From NCBI RefSeq assembly GCF_000024725.1, contig NC_013960.1:2466001-2530000 (forward strand): a stretch of 64,000 bases of DNA, in the 5' to 3' direction. Source of the stretch: Nitrosococcus halophilus Nc 4. GTDB taxonomy: Bacteria > Pseudomonadota > Gammaproteobacteria > Nitrosococcales > Nitrosococcaceae. This document shows, piece by piece, positions 55,926 through 64,000 of the stretch (position 1 is the first letter of the stretch; every line of letters begins with the position of its first letter). The notes under the pieces were generated by a model. That model worked only from the letters and a program-made list of their open reading frames with translations, was not told the DNA's origin and made no database searches. The translations under genes were made by a program, and so were the position numbers.

Positions 55926-56810
55926 ATGGCAATCACAGCGGCACAGGTCAAGGAACTGCGTGAGCGTACTGGTTCCGGAATGATGGAATGCAAAAAAGCC
56001 CTGGTGGAAACTGGTGGCGATATCGAAGCTGCCATAGAATGGATGCGTAAGCAAGGATTAGCTAAAGCTGATAAGAAGGCGGGGCGAGTAGCCTCCGAAG
56101 GAATTATTGTTACCGCCATTGGCGATGACGCCCGCAAGGCAGCAATGGTGGAAATTAATTCAGAAACGGACTTTGTCGCTAAGAACGAGGATTTTCGCCA
56201 ATTTGCCGCGGATGTGGCACAAAAAGTGTTAGTTTCTAATCCTGCAGCCTTAGACGATCTCCTTGCCATGGCTTTGGATGATAGTGGCGAGAGCATCAAT
56301 GAGAAACGTCAAGCTCTGATAGCCAAGATTGGTGAAAATATCAATGTGCGTCGTTTCACCTTTATGGAGGCAGAAAACGGACGTATTGGTTGTTATGTCC
56401 ACGGTACTCGGATTGGCGTGTTGGTTGCTGTAGAGGGAGGAGATGAGGCCTTAGCCAAAGATCTTGCCATGCATATTGCAGCAAGTAAGCCTCAGGCCAT
56501 TACGCCGAAAGATATTTCAGCAGAGGCGTTGAATAAAGAGCGCGACATTTTGATCGCTCAAGCCAAGGATAGCGGCAAGCCACCTGAGATCATAGAGAAA
56601 ATGGTTGAAGGGCGTTTGCAAAAGTTTTTAAGCGAGATCACCTTGTTGGGTCAGCCCTTTGTCAAGGATCCAGATATTAAGGTAGAGAAATTGCTTAAAA
56701 ACGCGGGTGCTAGTGTTTGCCGCTTCGTCCGCTTTGAAGTAGGGGAGGGGATTGAGAAAAAAGTAGAGAATTTTGCTGAAGAGGTAAGGTTACAGGCCCG
56801 GGGAGATTGA
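55926..56810 (+). CDS. tsf: Elongation factor Ts
   Basis: Nucleotide exchange factor for EF-Tu. 294 residues from ATG 55926 ([20 protein letters not shown]). The N-terminal UBA-like domain ends near residue 55, followed by the EF-Tu contact [10 protein letters not shown] and core segments [20 protein letters not shown] and [16 protein letters not shown] 109-nt gap separates it from rpsB; pyrH starts 4 nt after its stop. Confidence 0.97.
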   Translation: MAITAAQVKELRERTGSGMMECKKALVETGGDIEAAIEWMRKQGLAKADKKAGRVASEGIIVTAIGDDARKAAMVEINSETDFVAKNEDFRQFAADVAQKVLVSNPAALDDLLAMALDDSGESINEKRQALIAKIGENINVRRFTFMEAENGRIGCYVHGTRIGVLVAVEGGDEALAKDLAMHIAASKPQAITPKDISAEALNKERDILIAQAKDSGKPPEIIEKMVEGRLQKFLSEITLLGQPFVKDPDIKVEKLLKNAGASVCRFVRFEVGEGIEKKVENFAEEVRLQARGD

Positions 56811-56814
56811 TCAG

Positions 56815-57546
56815 GTGCCATTGGAGGGTATAGAACCCAAGTATCGGCGTATCTTGCTTAAGTTTAGCGGAGAAGCGCTAATGGGTGAGGCCAACTACGG
56901 TATCGATCCTAAGCTAGTCCAGCAAATTGCTCAAGAGCTGCAGGAATTAAACCGCATCGGCATCGAAATCGGTTTGGTTATTGGTGGCGGCAATATTTTC
57001 CGTGGTGCTGGATTAGCCGCTGCGGGCATGGATCGGGTCACCGCAGATCATATGGGGATGTTGGCGACGGTGATGAATGCCCTCGCCTTACAAGATGCCT
57101 TGGAAAGGTTAGGGGTCTTCTGCCGGGTGATGTCTGCTATTCGGATCAATGAGGTCTGTGAGGATTATTTACGTCGCCGTGCTATCCGTCACCTTGAAAA
57201 AGGGCGTTTAGTCATTTTCGCTGCGGGGACGGGCAATCCCTTTTTTACTACTGATACCGCTGCTAGTCTTCGTGCTATCGAGATCGGGGCGGATTTGCTC
57301 ATTAAAGCGACCAAGGTGGATGGCGTATATTCAGCTGATCCCATGGTGGACCCTAACGCACAGTTTTTCCCCCGCTTGAGCTATGACCAGGTTATAGCAC
57401 GCAACCTTGCAGTCATGGATGCGACCGCTATTATAATGTGTCGAGATCATTCTCTGCCATTGCGTGTCTTTGACATGCATAAGGTGGGATCTCTAACGCA
57501 TATTATCAAGGGCGAAGACGTGGGAACACTGGTTTCCAGAGAGTAA
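56815..57546 (+). CDS. pyrH: UMP kinase
   Basis: Hexameric bacterial UMP kinase of the amino-acid kinase fold. 243 residues from GTG 56815. Motifs are [59 protein letters not shown] and [19 protein letters not shown]. Typical position between tsf and frr. Confidence 0.97.
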   Translation: MPLEGIEPKYRRILLKFSGEALMGEANYGIDPKLVQQIAQELQELNRIGIEIGLVIGGGNIFRGAGLAAAGMDRVTADHMGMLATVMNALALQDALERLGVFCRVMSAIRINEVCEDYLRRRAIRHLEKGRLVIFAAGTGNPFFTTDTAASLRAIEIGADLLIKATKVDGVYSADPMVDPNAQFFPRLSYDQVIARNLAVMDATAIIMCRDHSLPLRVFDMHKVGSLTHIIKGEDVGTLVSRE

Positions 57547-57551
57547 CAGCA

Positions 57552-58109
57552 ATGATTGATGAGATCTGTGCAGATGCTGCCCAACGCATGCAAAAAAGTC
57601 TTGAGGCTTTGAAACAGGCTTTTGCTAAGTTGCGGGCAAATCGGGCTCATACGAGTCTTCTTGATCACATTACCGTCTCCTATTACGGGACGAATGTTCC
57701 CCTGAATCAGGTTGCCAATGTCGCTGTGGAAGATGCTCGAACTTTGGCGGTGACGCCTTGGGAAAAGCAAATGGTCCCGGCCATTGAAAAAGCCATTAGG
57801 AATTCTGAATTAGGGCTTAATCCGGTCACGGCGGGGATGGTTATCCGGATACCGCTACCCCCTCTGACCGAAGAGCGGCGACGGGAAATGGTCCGTGTTG
57901 TCAGGCAAGAGGCGGAAGCTGCCCGGGTGGCTGTGCGTAATATCCGGCGTGACAGCAATCAGACCATCAAGGAATTGGTTAAGGAGAAAGAAATTAGCGA
58001 GGATGATCAACACCGTGCTGAGGAGGCTATCCAAAAAATCACTGATAGCAATATTGCTAAAGTCGATGAAATTTTAGCAGCGAAAGAGCGAGATCTCATG
58101 GAAGTTTGA
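57552..58109 (+). CDS. frr: Ribosome recycling factor
   Basis: Splits post-termination ribosomes with EF-G. 185 residues, as in E. coli. The three-helix-bundle sequence includes [39 protein letters not shown] and the signature [20 protein letters not shown]. It follows pyrH by five bases. Confidence 0.97.
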   Translation: MIDEICADAAQRMQKSLEALKQAFAKLRANRAHTSLLDHITVSYYGTNVPLNQVANVAVEDARTLAVTPWEKQMVPAIEKAIRNSELGLNPVTAGMVIRIPLPPLTEERRREMVRVVRQEAEAARVAVRNIRRDSNQTIKELVKEKEISEDDQHRAEEAIQKITDSNIAKVDEILAAKERDLMEV

Positions 58110-58156
58110 TACTCTTTAATAGGCCCCCTCTTGTGGGCAAAACGCTAGGCAGTATT

Positions 58157-58915
58157 ATGGATAGCGGACAGGTTGAAGTCCGGTCATCAAAAATACCCCG
58201 CCATGTTGCGATTATCATGGATGGTAACGGGCGCTGGGCTAAGCAGCGGAATCGACCGCGTTTTTATGGGCATAGAGCAGGTGTTGAGGCGGTAGAAGAG
58301 ATCCTGCAGGCATGTACCAATGCAGGTGTGCAGGTGTTAACTCTGTTTGCTTTTAGCAGTGAAAATTGGCACCGCCCGTCTCAGGAAGTTCAGCTTTTAA
58401 TGGACTTATTCAAGTCTGCTCTCTCGAGCCGGTTGGATCGGCTGCAAGAATGGAATGTGCGCCTTCGTATTATCGGTGATCGGAATGGGCTCTCGGAAGA
58501 ACTACGGTCGGAAATAGCGAAAGCCGAGGCTCTGACGGCAACGAATAAGGGCATTACTCTAGTGGTGGCTGCCAATTATGGTGGGCGCTGGGATATTACT
58601 CAAGCTGCAAAACAAGTTGCCGTCAAAGTGGAAAATAAACAAATGACAAGTGACTCTATTACCCCCGAAGTTTTTGCGGCGCACCTCTCTATCGCTGATT
58701 TGCCTGAACCTGATTTGTTTATTCGTACGGGGGGCGAGCAGCGGGTTAGTAATTTCTTATTGTGGCAATTGGCTTATACTGAGTTTTACTTTACGGATAT
58801 TCTGTGGCCTGATTTTGACAAGACGGCTTTCGCTGTAGCTATCGAAACTTTTTTGCAGCGGGAACGCCGTTTTGGTCGGACCTCGGATCAAGTGGAGTCT
58901 TTCCACCGTGTTTAG
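58157..58915 (+). CDS. uppS: Undecaprenyl diphosphate synthase
   Basis: Cis-prenyltransferase making the C55 lipid carrier for peptidoglycan and surface polysaccharide. 252 residues from ATG 58157 (MDSGQVEVRSSKIPRH), like E. coli (253); an upstream TTG at 58106 would overlap frr. The catalytic region is VAIIMDGNGRWAKQR; then FSSENWHRP and the dimer-interface segment RTGGEQRVSNFLLWQLAYTE. It overlaps cdsA by eight bases. Confidence 0.96.
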   Translation: MDSGQVEVRSSKIPRHVAIIMDGNGRWAKQRNRPRFYGHRAGVEAVEEILQACTNAGVQVLTLFAFSSENWHRPSQEVQLLMDLFKSALSSRLDRLQEWNVRLRIIGDRNGLSEELRSEIAKAEALTATNKGITLVVAANYGGRWDITQAAKQVAVKVENKQMTSDSITPEVFAAHLSIADLPEPDLFIRTGGEQRVSNFLLWQLAYTEFYFTDILWPDFDKTAFAVAIETFLQRERRFGRTSDQVESFHRV

Positions 58916-59729
58916 GCAGCGGCTCATTACGGCTGCTATTTTAGTACCCCTCACTGTATGGGCTGTGCTTTTTCTTCCCACCGGAGTAATCGCTTGGCCA
59001 TTGGCATTGGTGATGGGTATTGGGGCTTGGGAATGGGCAGGTCTAGTCCGACTGCAGGCTAAAGGAGCGCGGTTACTTTATGCCCTGGTGGTGTTACTGT
59101 TGCTTTGGGGAAGCCGTTTCCTACCTTTAGCAGGGATAGCGATAGTCGGCGCGATTTGGTGGGGTATTTGTACGATTTTACTGCTGCGGTGGGCACAACA
59201 CAGACCCGCTACCCCCTTACTACAGAACATGCCTGCGCTAGGGTTGATCGCGGGAATTTTAGTCTTGGTGCCTGCTTGGCGGGCTACCATAGGCCTTCAT
59301 GCATTACCCACCGTCGGTCCGAAAATGGTATTGTTTCTCTTTCTATTGGTCTGGCTAGCAGATAGTGCAGCCTATTTAGTCGGACGGCGTTTTGGGCATA
59401 CCCGCCTAGCGCCGGCGCTGAGTCCTGGAAAAACGAAGGAGGGCGTTTATGGCGCCCTTGCTGCGGGTTTGCTGCTTTCATTAATAGGGGGGGAAGTGTT
59501 TGCATTTTCTGGGCTAGCGTGGTGGGGGTTTGTAGGTCTTGGCTTGTTAACCCTTCTTGTTTCTGTGATGGGGGATTTACTGGAAAGCTTATTTAAGCGC
59601 ATGGGTGCGGTTAAGGATAGCGGACACTTGCTGCCAGGCCATGGTGGCGTGTTAGATCGGGTCGATAGCTTAACTGCGGCAGCACCCGTGTTTGCACTAG
59701 GTGTCTGGATACTGGGACAGCTACAATGA
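58908..59729 (+). CDS. cdsA: Phosphatidate cytidylyltransferase
   Basis: Makes CDP-diacylglycerol for all phospholipids. 273 residues from GTG 58908 ([19 protein letters not shown]), chosen because the polytopic membrane protein starts there in relatives; the frame continues upstream inside uppS. About seven or eight membrane segments. The family signature is [20 protein letters not shown] followed by [19 protein letters not shown] couples it to dxr. Confidence 0.95.
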   Translation: MFRQRLITAAILVPLTVWAVLFLPTGVIAWPLALVMGIGAWEWAGLVRLQAKGARLLYALVVLLLLWGSRFLPLAGIAIVGAIWWGICTILLLRWAQHRPATPLLQNMPALGLIAGILVLVPAWRATIGLHALPTVGPKMVLFLFLLVWLADSAAYLVGRRFGHTRLAPALSPGKTKEGVYGALAAGLLLSLIGGEVFAFSGLAWWGFVGLGLLTLLVSVMGDLLESLFKRMGAVKDSGHLLPGHGGVLDRVDSLTAAAPVFALGVWILGQLQ

Positions 59730-60922
59730 TAGGAGTCACCATATTGGGGTCGACCGGCTCCATTGGCATGAGCACCCTCGATGTGTTGGCGCGTTATCCA
59801 GATCACTACCGGGTTCAAGCCCTATCCGCGAATAGTTCCGTGGAACAACTTTATCAGCAGTGCCTTAAATTTTTTCCTGCTCAGGCGGTTATGGCTGATC
59901 CTGATGCTGCTGAACAGTTACGCCAGCGGTTGCGTCCGGTGGCACCGGAGATAGAGGTCAGCAGTGGTAGCGAAGCTTTAGAAACTATCGCCAAGTCTCC
60001 GGATACGGATTATGTCATGGCAGCCATTGTCGGCGCTGCGGGCTTGCTTCCTACCTTAGCGGCAGCGCGAGCAGGGAAGCGGGTTTTGCTCGCCAATAAA
60101 GAGTCGCTGGTGATGAGCGGTGAGCTATTTATGAGCGCGGTTAATAAGAGTGGAGCTGAGCTGCTTCCCATTGACAGCGAGCATAATGCTATTTGGCAAT
60201 GCATGCCGGCGGGGAGGCGCGAGCTCCCCTTGCACCGCAAAGGGATACGGCGCATTTTGTTGACTGCCTCAGGTGGGCCTTTTAGAGACCGGGAACTTTC
60301 CGAGCTGGACAACGTCACTCCAGATGAAGCCTGCGCTCACCCTAACTGGGATATGGGACGTAAGATATCGGTTGATTCGGCTTCTATGATGAACAAGGGT
60401 CTTGAGGTTATTGAGGCCCGCTGGTTGTTTGATGCCCCGGCCCACCAGATCGAAGTGGTCTTGCATCCCCAGAGCGTCATCCATTCCATGGTCGATTATG
60501 TGGATGGCTCTGTCTTGGCACAGCTAGGTAACCCTGATATGCGAACACCTATTGCTTATGGGCTGGCTTGGCCGGAGCGGATAGAACCGGGGGTTACCCC
60601 TCTAGATCTGTTTGCAATAGGCCAGTTAACCTTTAGCCGACCGGATCTGCAACGTTTCCCTTGTCTGGGACTTGCCTATAGTGCATTGGAGCAGGGGGGA
60701 ACCTGTAGCACTATTTTGAATGCAGCCAATGAAGTGGCGGTCCAAGCCTTTCTTGAGCAGCGTATCCGATTTACCCAGATCCCAGAGCTTATTGAGTGGA
60801 CGTTAGGTAGGGTGACGCCCATTGCAGCTCATTCCCTTGCTGCCGTGCTAGAAAGTGATACAGTGGCGCGGCAAGTCGCCGAAGAACAAGTCCAGCGGTG
60901 GTGCCCATGTCCATTGCATTAA
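59726..60922 (+). CDS. dxr: 1-deoxy-D-xylulose 5-phosphate reductoisomerase
   Basis: First committed step of the MEP isoprenoid route, feeding UppS upstream. 398 residues, the E. coli length. NADPH motif [17 protein letters not shown]; substrate and metal segments [35 protein letters not shown] and [20 protein letters not shown] with the following EVIEA. It overlaps rseP by 16 nt. Confidence 0.97.
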   Translation: MIGVTILGSTGSIGMSTLDVLARYPDHYRVQALSANSSVEQLYQQCLKFFPAQAVMADPDAAEQLRQRLRPVAPEIEVSSGSEALETIAKSPDTDYVMAAIVGAAGLLPTLAAARAGKRVLLANKESLVMSGELFMSAVNKSGAELLPIDSEHNAIWQCMPAGRRELPLHRKGIRRILLTASGGPFRDRELSELDNVTPDEACAHPNWDMGRKISVDSASMMNKGLEVIEARWLFDAPAHQIEVVLHPQSVIHSMVDYVDGSVLAQLGNPDMRTPIAYGLAWPERIEPGVTPLDLFAIGQLTFSRPDLQRFPCLGLAYSALEQGGTCSTILNAANEVAVQAFLEQRIRFTQIPELIEWTLGRVTPIAAHSLAAVLESDTVARQVAEEQVQRWCPCPLH

Positions 60923-62265
60923 CGATACTCGCTTTTCTGGTCGCTATTGGGGTGCTAGTCACAGTGCACGAATACGGGCACTTTTGGGTAGCACGGCGAT
61001 CGGGAGTCAAGGTCCTTCGATTCTCCATTGGTTTTGGCCGGCCCTTATGGCGTTGGCGTGGAAAGGACCAAACTGAGTACGTGCTCGGATCGCTTCCCTT
61101 GGGCGGCTATGTGAAGATGCTTGATGAGCGGGAAGGAGAAGTTGCCGAGGAGGATCTTCCTCGCGCCTTCAATCGCCAGTCTCTCGGTGTGAGGAGTGCC
61201 GTGGTTGTGGCCGGGCCTATGGCAAATATTCTGTTTGCTATCGCTGCTTACTGGTTGGCGTTTGTCCTCGGCATTGCCGGAATCAAACCCTTGGTGGGTG
61301 AAGTCACTGCCAACACGCCGGCAGAGAAGGCCGGTTTCCGAGCTGGCGAAGAAATTATTGCTGTAGGGGAGCAAGCCACGCCTACTTGGGTAGCGGTACG
61401 CCATGCCCTATTTGTGGCTTCCCAAGGTGGGCCTCGTGTTTCAGTGACTGTCTCTGGTCCTGAGGGAGAAGAGGTTTTGAGCCTGGATCTGAGCCAGGTA
61501 GAGACTGATCCGGAAAAAATCAGGGATATGTTGCAACAGCTAGGTGTGCAGCCAGTACGGCCGTTGTTGGCACCAGTCATTGGAAAGGTGTTGCCTGATG
61601 AACCTGCAGTACAGGCAGGCTTTCAACCGGGGGATCGAATTCTTTCAGCTGGGGGCCAGCCCATTGATAGCTGGGATGAATGGGTGGAGTTTGTGCGAGA
61701 TCGTCCCGGCGAATCCTTCAATGTTGAGATTGAGCGGGGAAGGGAGCGTCTCGTTCTAACCTTGCAGCCGGCAGCAGTAGAGGGGGAGGAAGGTTCCGTT
61801 GGTCGTATTGGTGCGGCGCCGCAGCCGCCGGGCGAATTACCGGAGGAACTCCAAGCCACTTTAAAATATTCCCCTTTAGCGGCGATATCCCAGGCGGTTG
61901 AGAAGACTTGGGAAATTGGATCACTGACTCTGGTAATGTTAGGAAAAATGCTGTCAGGGGAGGTATCGACCAAATCTATTAGTGGTCCTATAACGATTGC
62001 CCAATATGCAGGATATAGTGTCCAAATCGGCTTTGTGCCTTTCCTAAACTTCCTTGCGGTAGTCAGCATTAGCCTCGCAATACTAAACCTTTTGCCGGTT
62101 CCCGTATTGGACGGGGGGCATTTGTTATATTATTTCATTGAATGGATACGCGGCCGGCCTTTGTCAGAGGAGGCCCAAGCGCTGGGACAACAAATCGGTA
62201 TTTTGGCGCTAATTGGGCTGATGTGCCTAGCTTTTTACAATGACCTAGCCCGTTTGTTTGGATAG
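60907..62265 (+). CDS. rseP: Site-2 protease RseP
   Basis: Intramembrane zinc protease that cuts RseA in the sigma-E stress response and clears signal peptides. 452 residues from ATG 60907, near E. coli (450). The metal motif HEYGH is at residues 21-25 in the first membrane helix. Two periplasmic PDZ domains follow ([20 protein letters not shown] and [15 protein letters not shown]). The second active-site motif [15 protein letters not shown] is near the C-terminus. Confidence 0.97.
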   Translation: MSIALTILAFLVAIGVLVTVHEYGHFWVARRSGVKVLRFSIGFGRPLWRWRGKDQTEYVLGSLPLGGYVKMLDEREGEVAEEDLPRAFNRQSLGVRSAVVVAGPMANILFAIAAYWLAFVLGIAGIKPLVGEVTANTPAEKAGFRAGEEIIAVGEQATPTWVAVRHALFVASQGGPRVSVTVSGPEGEEVLSLDLSQVETDPEKIRDMLQQLGVQPVRPLLAPVIGKVLPDEPAVQAGFQPGDRILSAGGQPIDSWDEWVEFVRDRPGESFNVEIERGRERLVLTLQPAAVEGEEGSVGRIGAAPQPPGELPEELQATLKYSPLAAISQAVEKTWEIGSLTLVMLGKMLSGEVSTKSISGPITIAQYAGYSVQIGFVPFLNFLAVVSISLAILNLLPVPVLDGGHLLYYFIEWIRGRPLSEEAQALGQQIGILALIGLMCLAFYNDLARLFG

Positions 62266-62267
62266 TT

Positions 62268-62359
62268 ATACCAATTTAATCAAAGAATGCAATTTATTAA
62301 GGCTTCAAGTGCTTGTTTAGACTGCATCTATACAATGCAAAATTACATGAAATTGGTAT
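62268..62359. repeat. MITE-like element with 10-bp terminal inverted repeats
   Basis: ATACCAATTT at 62268-62277 is repeated inverted as AAATTGGTAT at 62350-62359, enclosing a 72-nt A/T-rich noncoding interior. It starts two bases after the rseP stop. The size and termini look like a miniature inverted-repeat element; no transposase and no clear target duplication are seen. Confidence 0.45.
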
Positions 62360-62543
62360 TAAAGCGGATATGGGCTTGGTTTTTTTGAAGCAGCCTACCT
62401 GTTTTCTTGGGAGAATTCACTTAAGTTTTTAGCGGAAGGGAATTAAAACAAAATATTATCCAGGGATTAAAACCGCTGAAGGCTAAGTTTTAAAAAAATA
62501 TATAGTTTTTCCTGTTATTTTTTTCAAGCACATAAGCTACAGG

Positions 62544-62585
62544 CCCAAGAAGTAAACCCCAAGAAGTAAACCCCAAAAAGTAGAG
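62544..62585. repeat. 14-bp tandem repeat, about three copies
   Basis: CCCAAGAAGTAAAC occurs at 62544-62557 and 62558-62571 exactly, and a third degenerate copy (CCCAAAAAGTAGAG) fills 62572-62585. It runs into the terminator-like hairpin before bamA. Confidence 0.8.
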
Positions 62586-62604
62586 CCTTGATAAAAGGCT
62601 TTTT
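62584..62604 (+). terminator. Terminator-like hairpin just upstream of bamA
   Basis: AGCCTT at 62584-62589 pairs with AAGGCT at 62595-62600, followed by T at 62600-62604. It ends only 18 nt before the bamA ATG at 62623, so it either stops read-through from rseP or attenuates bamA transcription. Confidence 0.6.
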
Positions 62605-62622
62605 AGTAATCAAAAAAAATAA

Positions 62623-64000
62623 ATGGGGGCGCCTTTGAACTTTGTAAAAAAGCGAATAACGATTGCTATTTTGGGGTTGGCTTTAATTAGCCGGGTACTG
62701 GCAGCAGAATTTGAAGCATTTGTAGTTAAGGACATTCGGGTTGAAGGGCTTCAGCGGATCTCGGCTGGCACCGTCTTCAATTATCTTCCAGTTAAAGTAG
62801 GTGATACAGTTGATAGCCAACGGGTTAAGGATATCATTCAGGAATTATTCAAGACCCGATTTTTCAAGGATGTGCGGGTGGAACGTGAAGGCAATATTTT
62901 GGTCGTGGTGGTGGTGGAACGGCCTACGATTACCAACATCCAATTTATAGGTAATAAAGACCTTAAAGGTGATCAGCTTTCACAAGCACTTAAACAGGTG
63001 GGATTTGCAGAGGGTCGAGTTTTTGACCGATCACTGCTGGAAAAAGTAGAACTAGAGCTGCAACGCCAGTATTTTAGTCGTGGTAAATATGGTGTCAAAA
63101 TTGATACGACGGTAACGCCTCTGGCACGTAATCGGGTGGCTATTAAAGTGAATATTAAGGAGGGGGCAGTTGCCAAAATTGGTGGTATTAATATCGTAGG
63201 TAATCAGGCTTTTAGCGAAGAAGAACTTCAAGGCGCATTCCAACTGAGTACTACCAATTGGTTATCGTTTTTTACCCATGATGACCAGTACTCCCGACAG
63301 AAATTGGCAGCAGATCTTGAGGCTTTACGTTCTTATTATTTGGATCGAGGCTATATCAACTTTAATATTGATTCCACCCAAGTTTCCATAACCCCTGATA
63401 AAAAGCGGGTATTTATTACAGTCAACATTACCGAAGGGGATCGCTATCAGATTGGAGAAATTAAGTTAGCCGGAGATTTGGTGCTGCCCCGTGAGAAGCT
63501 ATTTGATGCTTTAACTATAGCTTCAAGCAAAGTTTTTTCACGCAAAGCTGTTGCGGAAAGCACAACTCATATTACCGATCTGTTAGGAAATAAGGGGTAT
63601 GCGTTTGCCAATGTAAATGCTGTGCCGGAGGTGGATGAGGAAGGGAAGAAGGTAAATTTGACTTTTTTCGTTGATCCAGGAAAGCGTGCTTATGTTCGGC
63701 GAGTCAATATTTCTGGGAATACCAAAACCCGGGACCAAGTCATTCGTCGAGAGATACGCCAGCAGGAAGGGGGTTGGGTCGCGACCGAACTCATTAATCG
63801 TTCCCGGTTACGAATCCAACGCTTAGGCTATTTTGAAGATGTTAATGTGGAGACGGTGCCTGTTCCGGGAACAACGGATCAAGTCGATGTAAATTTTAGT
63901 GTCGTGGAACGCCCCTCCGGATCCCTATCGGCAGGTTTAGGTTTCTCCCAGTCCCAAGGTTTTATTTTTAACACCAGTGTTACCCAGCGAAATTTTCTAG
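62623..64000 (+). CDS. bamA: Outer membrane protein assembly factor BamA, N-terminal part
   Basis: Core of the BAM machine that inserts beta-barrels into the outer membrane. About 459 residues are visible and the frame runs off the window; the family has about 750-800. After a signal peptide ([19 protein letters not shown]) five POTRA domains follow, starting with [20 protein letters not shown], later [20 protein letters not shown] and [20 protein letters not shown]; the barrel begins at about [22 protein letters not shown] 62623 lacks a ribosome binding site; in-frame TTG 62635 is preceded by GGGGGC and may be the true start. Confidence 0.95.
   Translation, partial: MGAPLNFVKKRITIAILGLALISRVLAAEFEAFVVKDIRVEGLQRISAGTVFNYLPVKVGDTVDSQRVKDIIQELFKTRFFKDVRVEREGNILVVVVVERPTITNIQFIGNKDLKGDQLSQALKQVGFAEGRVFDRSLLEKVELELQRQYFSRGKYGVKIDTTVTPLARNRVAIKVNIKEGAVAKIGGINIVGNQAFSEEELQGAFQLSTTNWLSFFTHDDQYSRQKLAADLEALRSYYLDRGYINFNIDSTQVSITPDKKRVFITVNITEGDRYQIGEIKLAGDLVLPREKLFDALTIASSKVFSRKAVAESTTHITDLLGNKGYAFANVNAVPEVDEEGKKVNLTFFVDPGKRAYVRRVNISGNTKTRDQVIRREIRQQEGGWVATELINRSRLRIQRLGYFEDVNVETVPVPGTTDQVDVNFSVVERPSGSLSAGLGFSQSQGFIFNTSVTQRNFL

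Larger units (their letters stand above)
62266..62622. other. 357-nt noncoding stretch between rseP and bamA
   Basis: A/T-rich and without a coding frame of note. It holds in order a MITE-like inverted-repeat element (62268-62359), about 180 nt of plain A/T-rich sequence, a 14-bp tandem repeat (62544-62585) and a terminator-like hairpin (62584-62604). I found no clear sigma-E promoter (GGAACTT with TCTRA) although bamA is often sigma-E controlled. Confidence 0.8.

Noticed and set aside
62544-62585. CRISPR-like repeat array
   Set aside because: The units are 14 bp and directly adjacent with no spacers, and no cas genes are nearby.
62266-62622. Sigma-E promoter for bamA
   Set aside because: No GGAACTT-like -35 with a TCTRA-like -10 at proper spacing could be found in the gap.

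Overview
The window comes from a gammaproteobacterial chromosome and holds almost only housekeeping genes, about 70 of them, with short gaps and many ATGA, TGATG or GTGA couplings. The order S10-spc-alpha ribosomal genes, surE-pcm-nlpD, prfB-lysS, nusB-thiL-pgpA and rpsB-tsf-pyrH-frr-uppS-cdsA-dxr-rseP-bamA is typical of the class. Moderate base composition, an assimilatory APS reductase route without a fused APS kinase, and an NAD-linked formate dehydrogenase suggest a Chromatiales-type organism; Nitrosococcus is my best guess. That is inference from recall, not from a search.

Layout. 1-10.0 kb: end of the S10 operon (rpsC partial to rpsQ), the spc operon (rplN to secY and rpmJ) and the alpha operon (rpsM-rpsK-rpsD-rpoA-rplQ), closed by a terminator. 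10.2-19.5 kb: a neighbourhood for SAM, its by-products and sulfur: a SAM-hydrolase family protein, ubiG with an MTA/SAH deaminase, mtnA, cysB, a TauE-type permease, and cysH-cysD-cysN for sulfate to sulfite. 19.6-23.0 kb: a two-gene unit of a GCS2-type ligase and an M14-type hydrolase, then crcB with a DUF190 gene. 23.2-27.3 kb: topoisomerase IV (parE-parC). 27.4-30.1 kb: a membrane-anchored nucleotide-sugar dehydratase coupled to galU. 30.2-34.7 kb: a two-gene soluble formate dehydrogenase ending in a strong terminator.

35.0-46.4 kb: surE-pcm-yqaA-nlpD without the usual rpoS, prfB with its programmed +1 frameshift, lysS, recO-pdxJ-acpS, cysM, and a large envelope protein of YdbH/AsmA-like aspect followed by a lipoprotein with a DUF1318 (YdbL) domain. 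46.4-51.2 kb: a PolB-like exonuclease, rlmD, then ribH-nusB-thiL-pgpA. 51.3-54.8 kb, minus strand: map then glnD. 55.0-64.0 kb: rpsB-tsf-pyrH-frr-uppS-cdsA-dxr-rseP and the first part of bamA, which runs off the window.

I see no tRNA, rRNA, CRISPR array, prophage or complete insertion sequence. The unusual signals are small: a ribH leader that looks like the end of an IS200/IS605-type element and can fold two ways around the ribosome binding site, a perfect 13-bp dyad between cysB and the TauE-type gene, a MITE-like element, a 14-bp tandem repeat and a terminator packed between rseP and bamA, and a hairpin-rich gap after the formate dehydrogenase. The least understood proteins are the GCS2/M14 pair, the 161-residue membrane protein beside mtnA, and the YdbH-like/DUF1318 pair.
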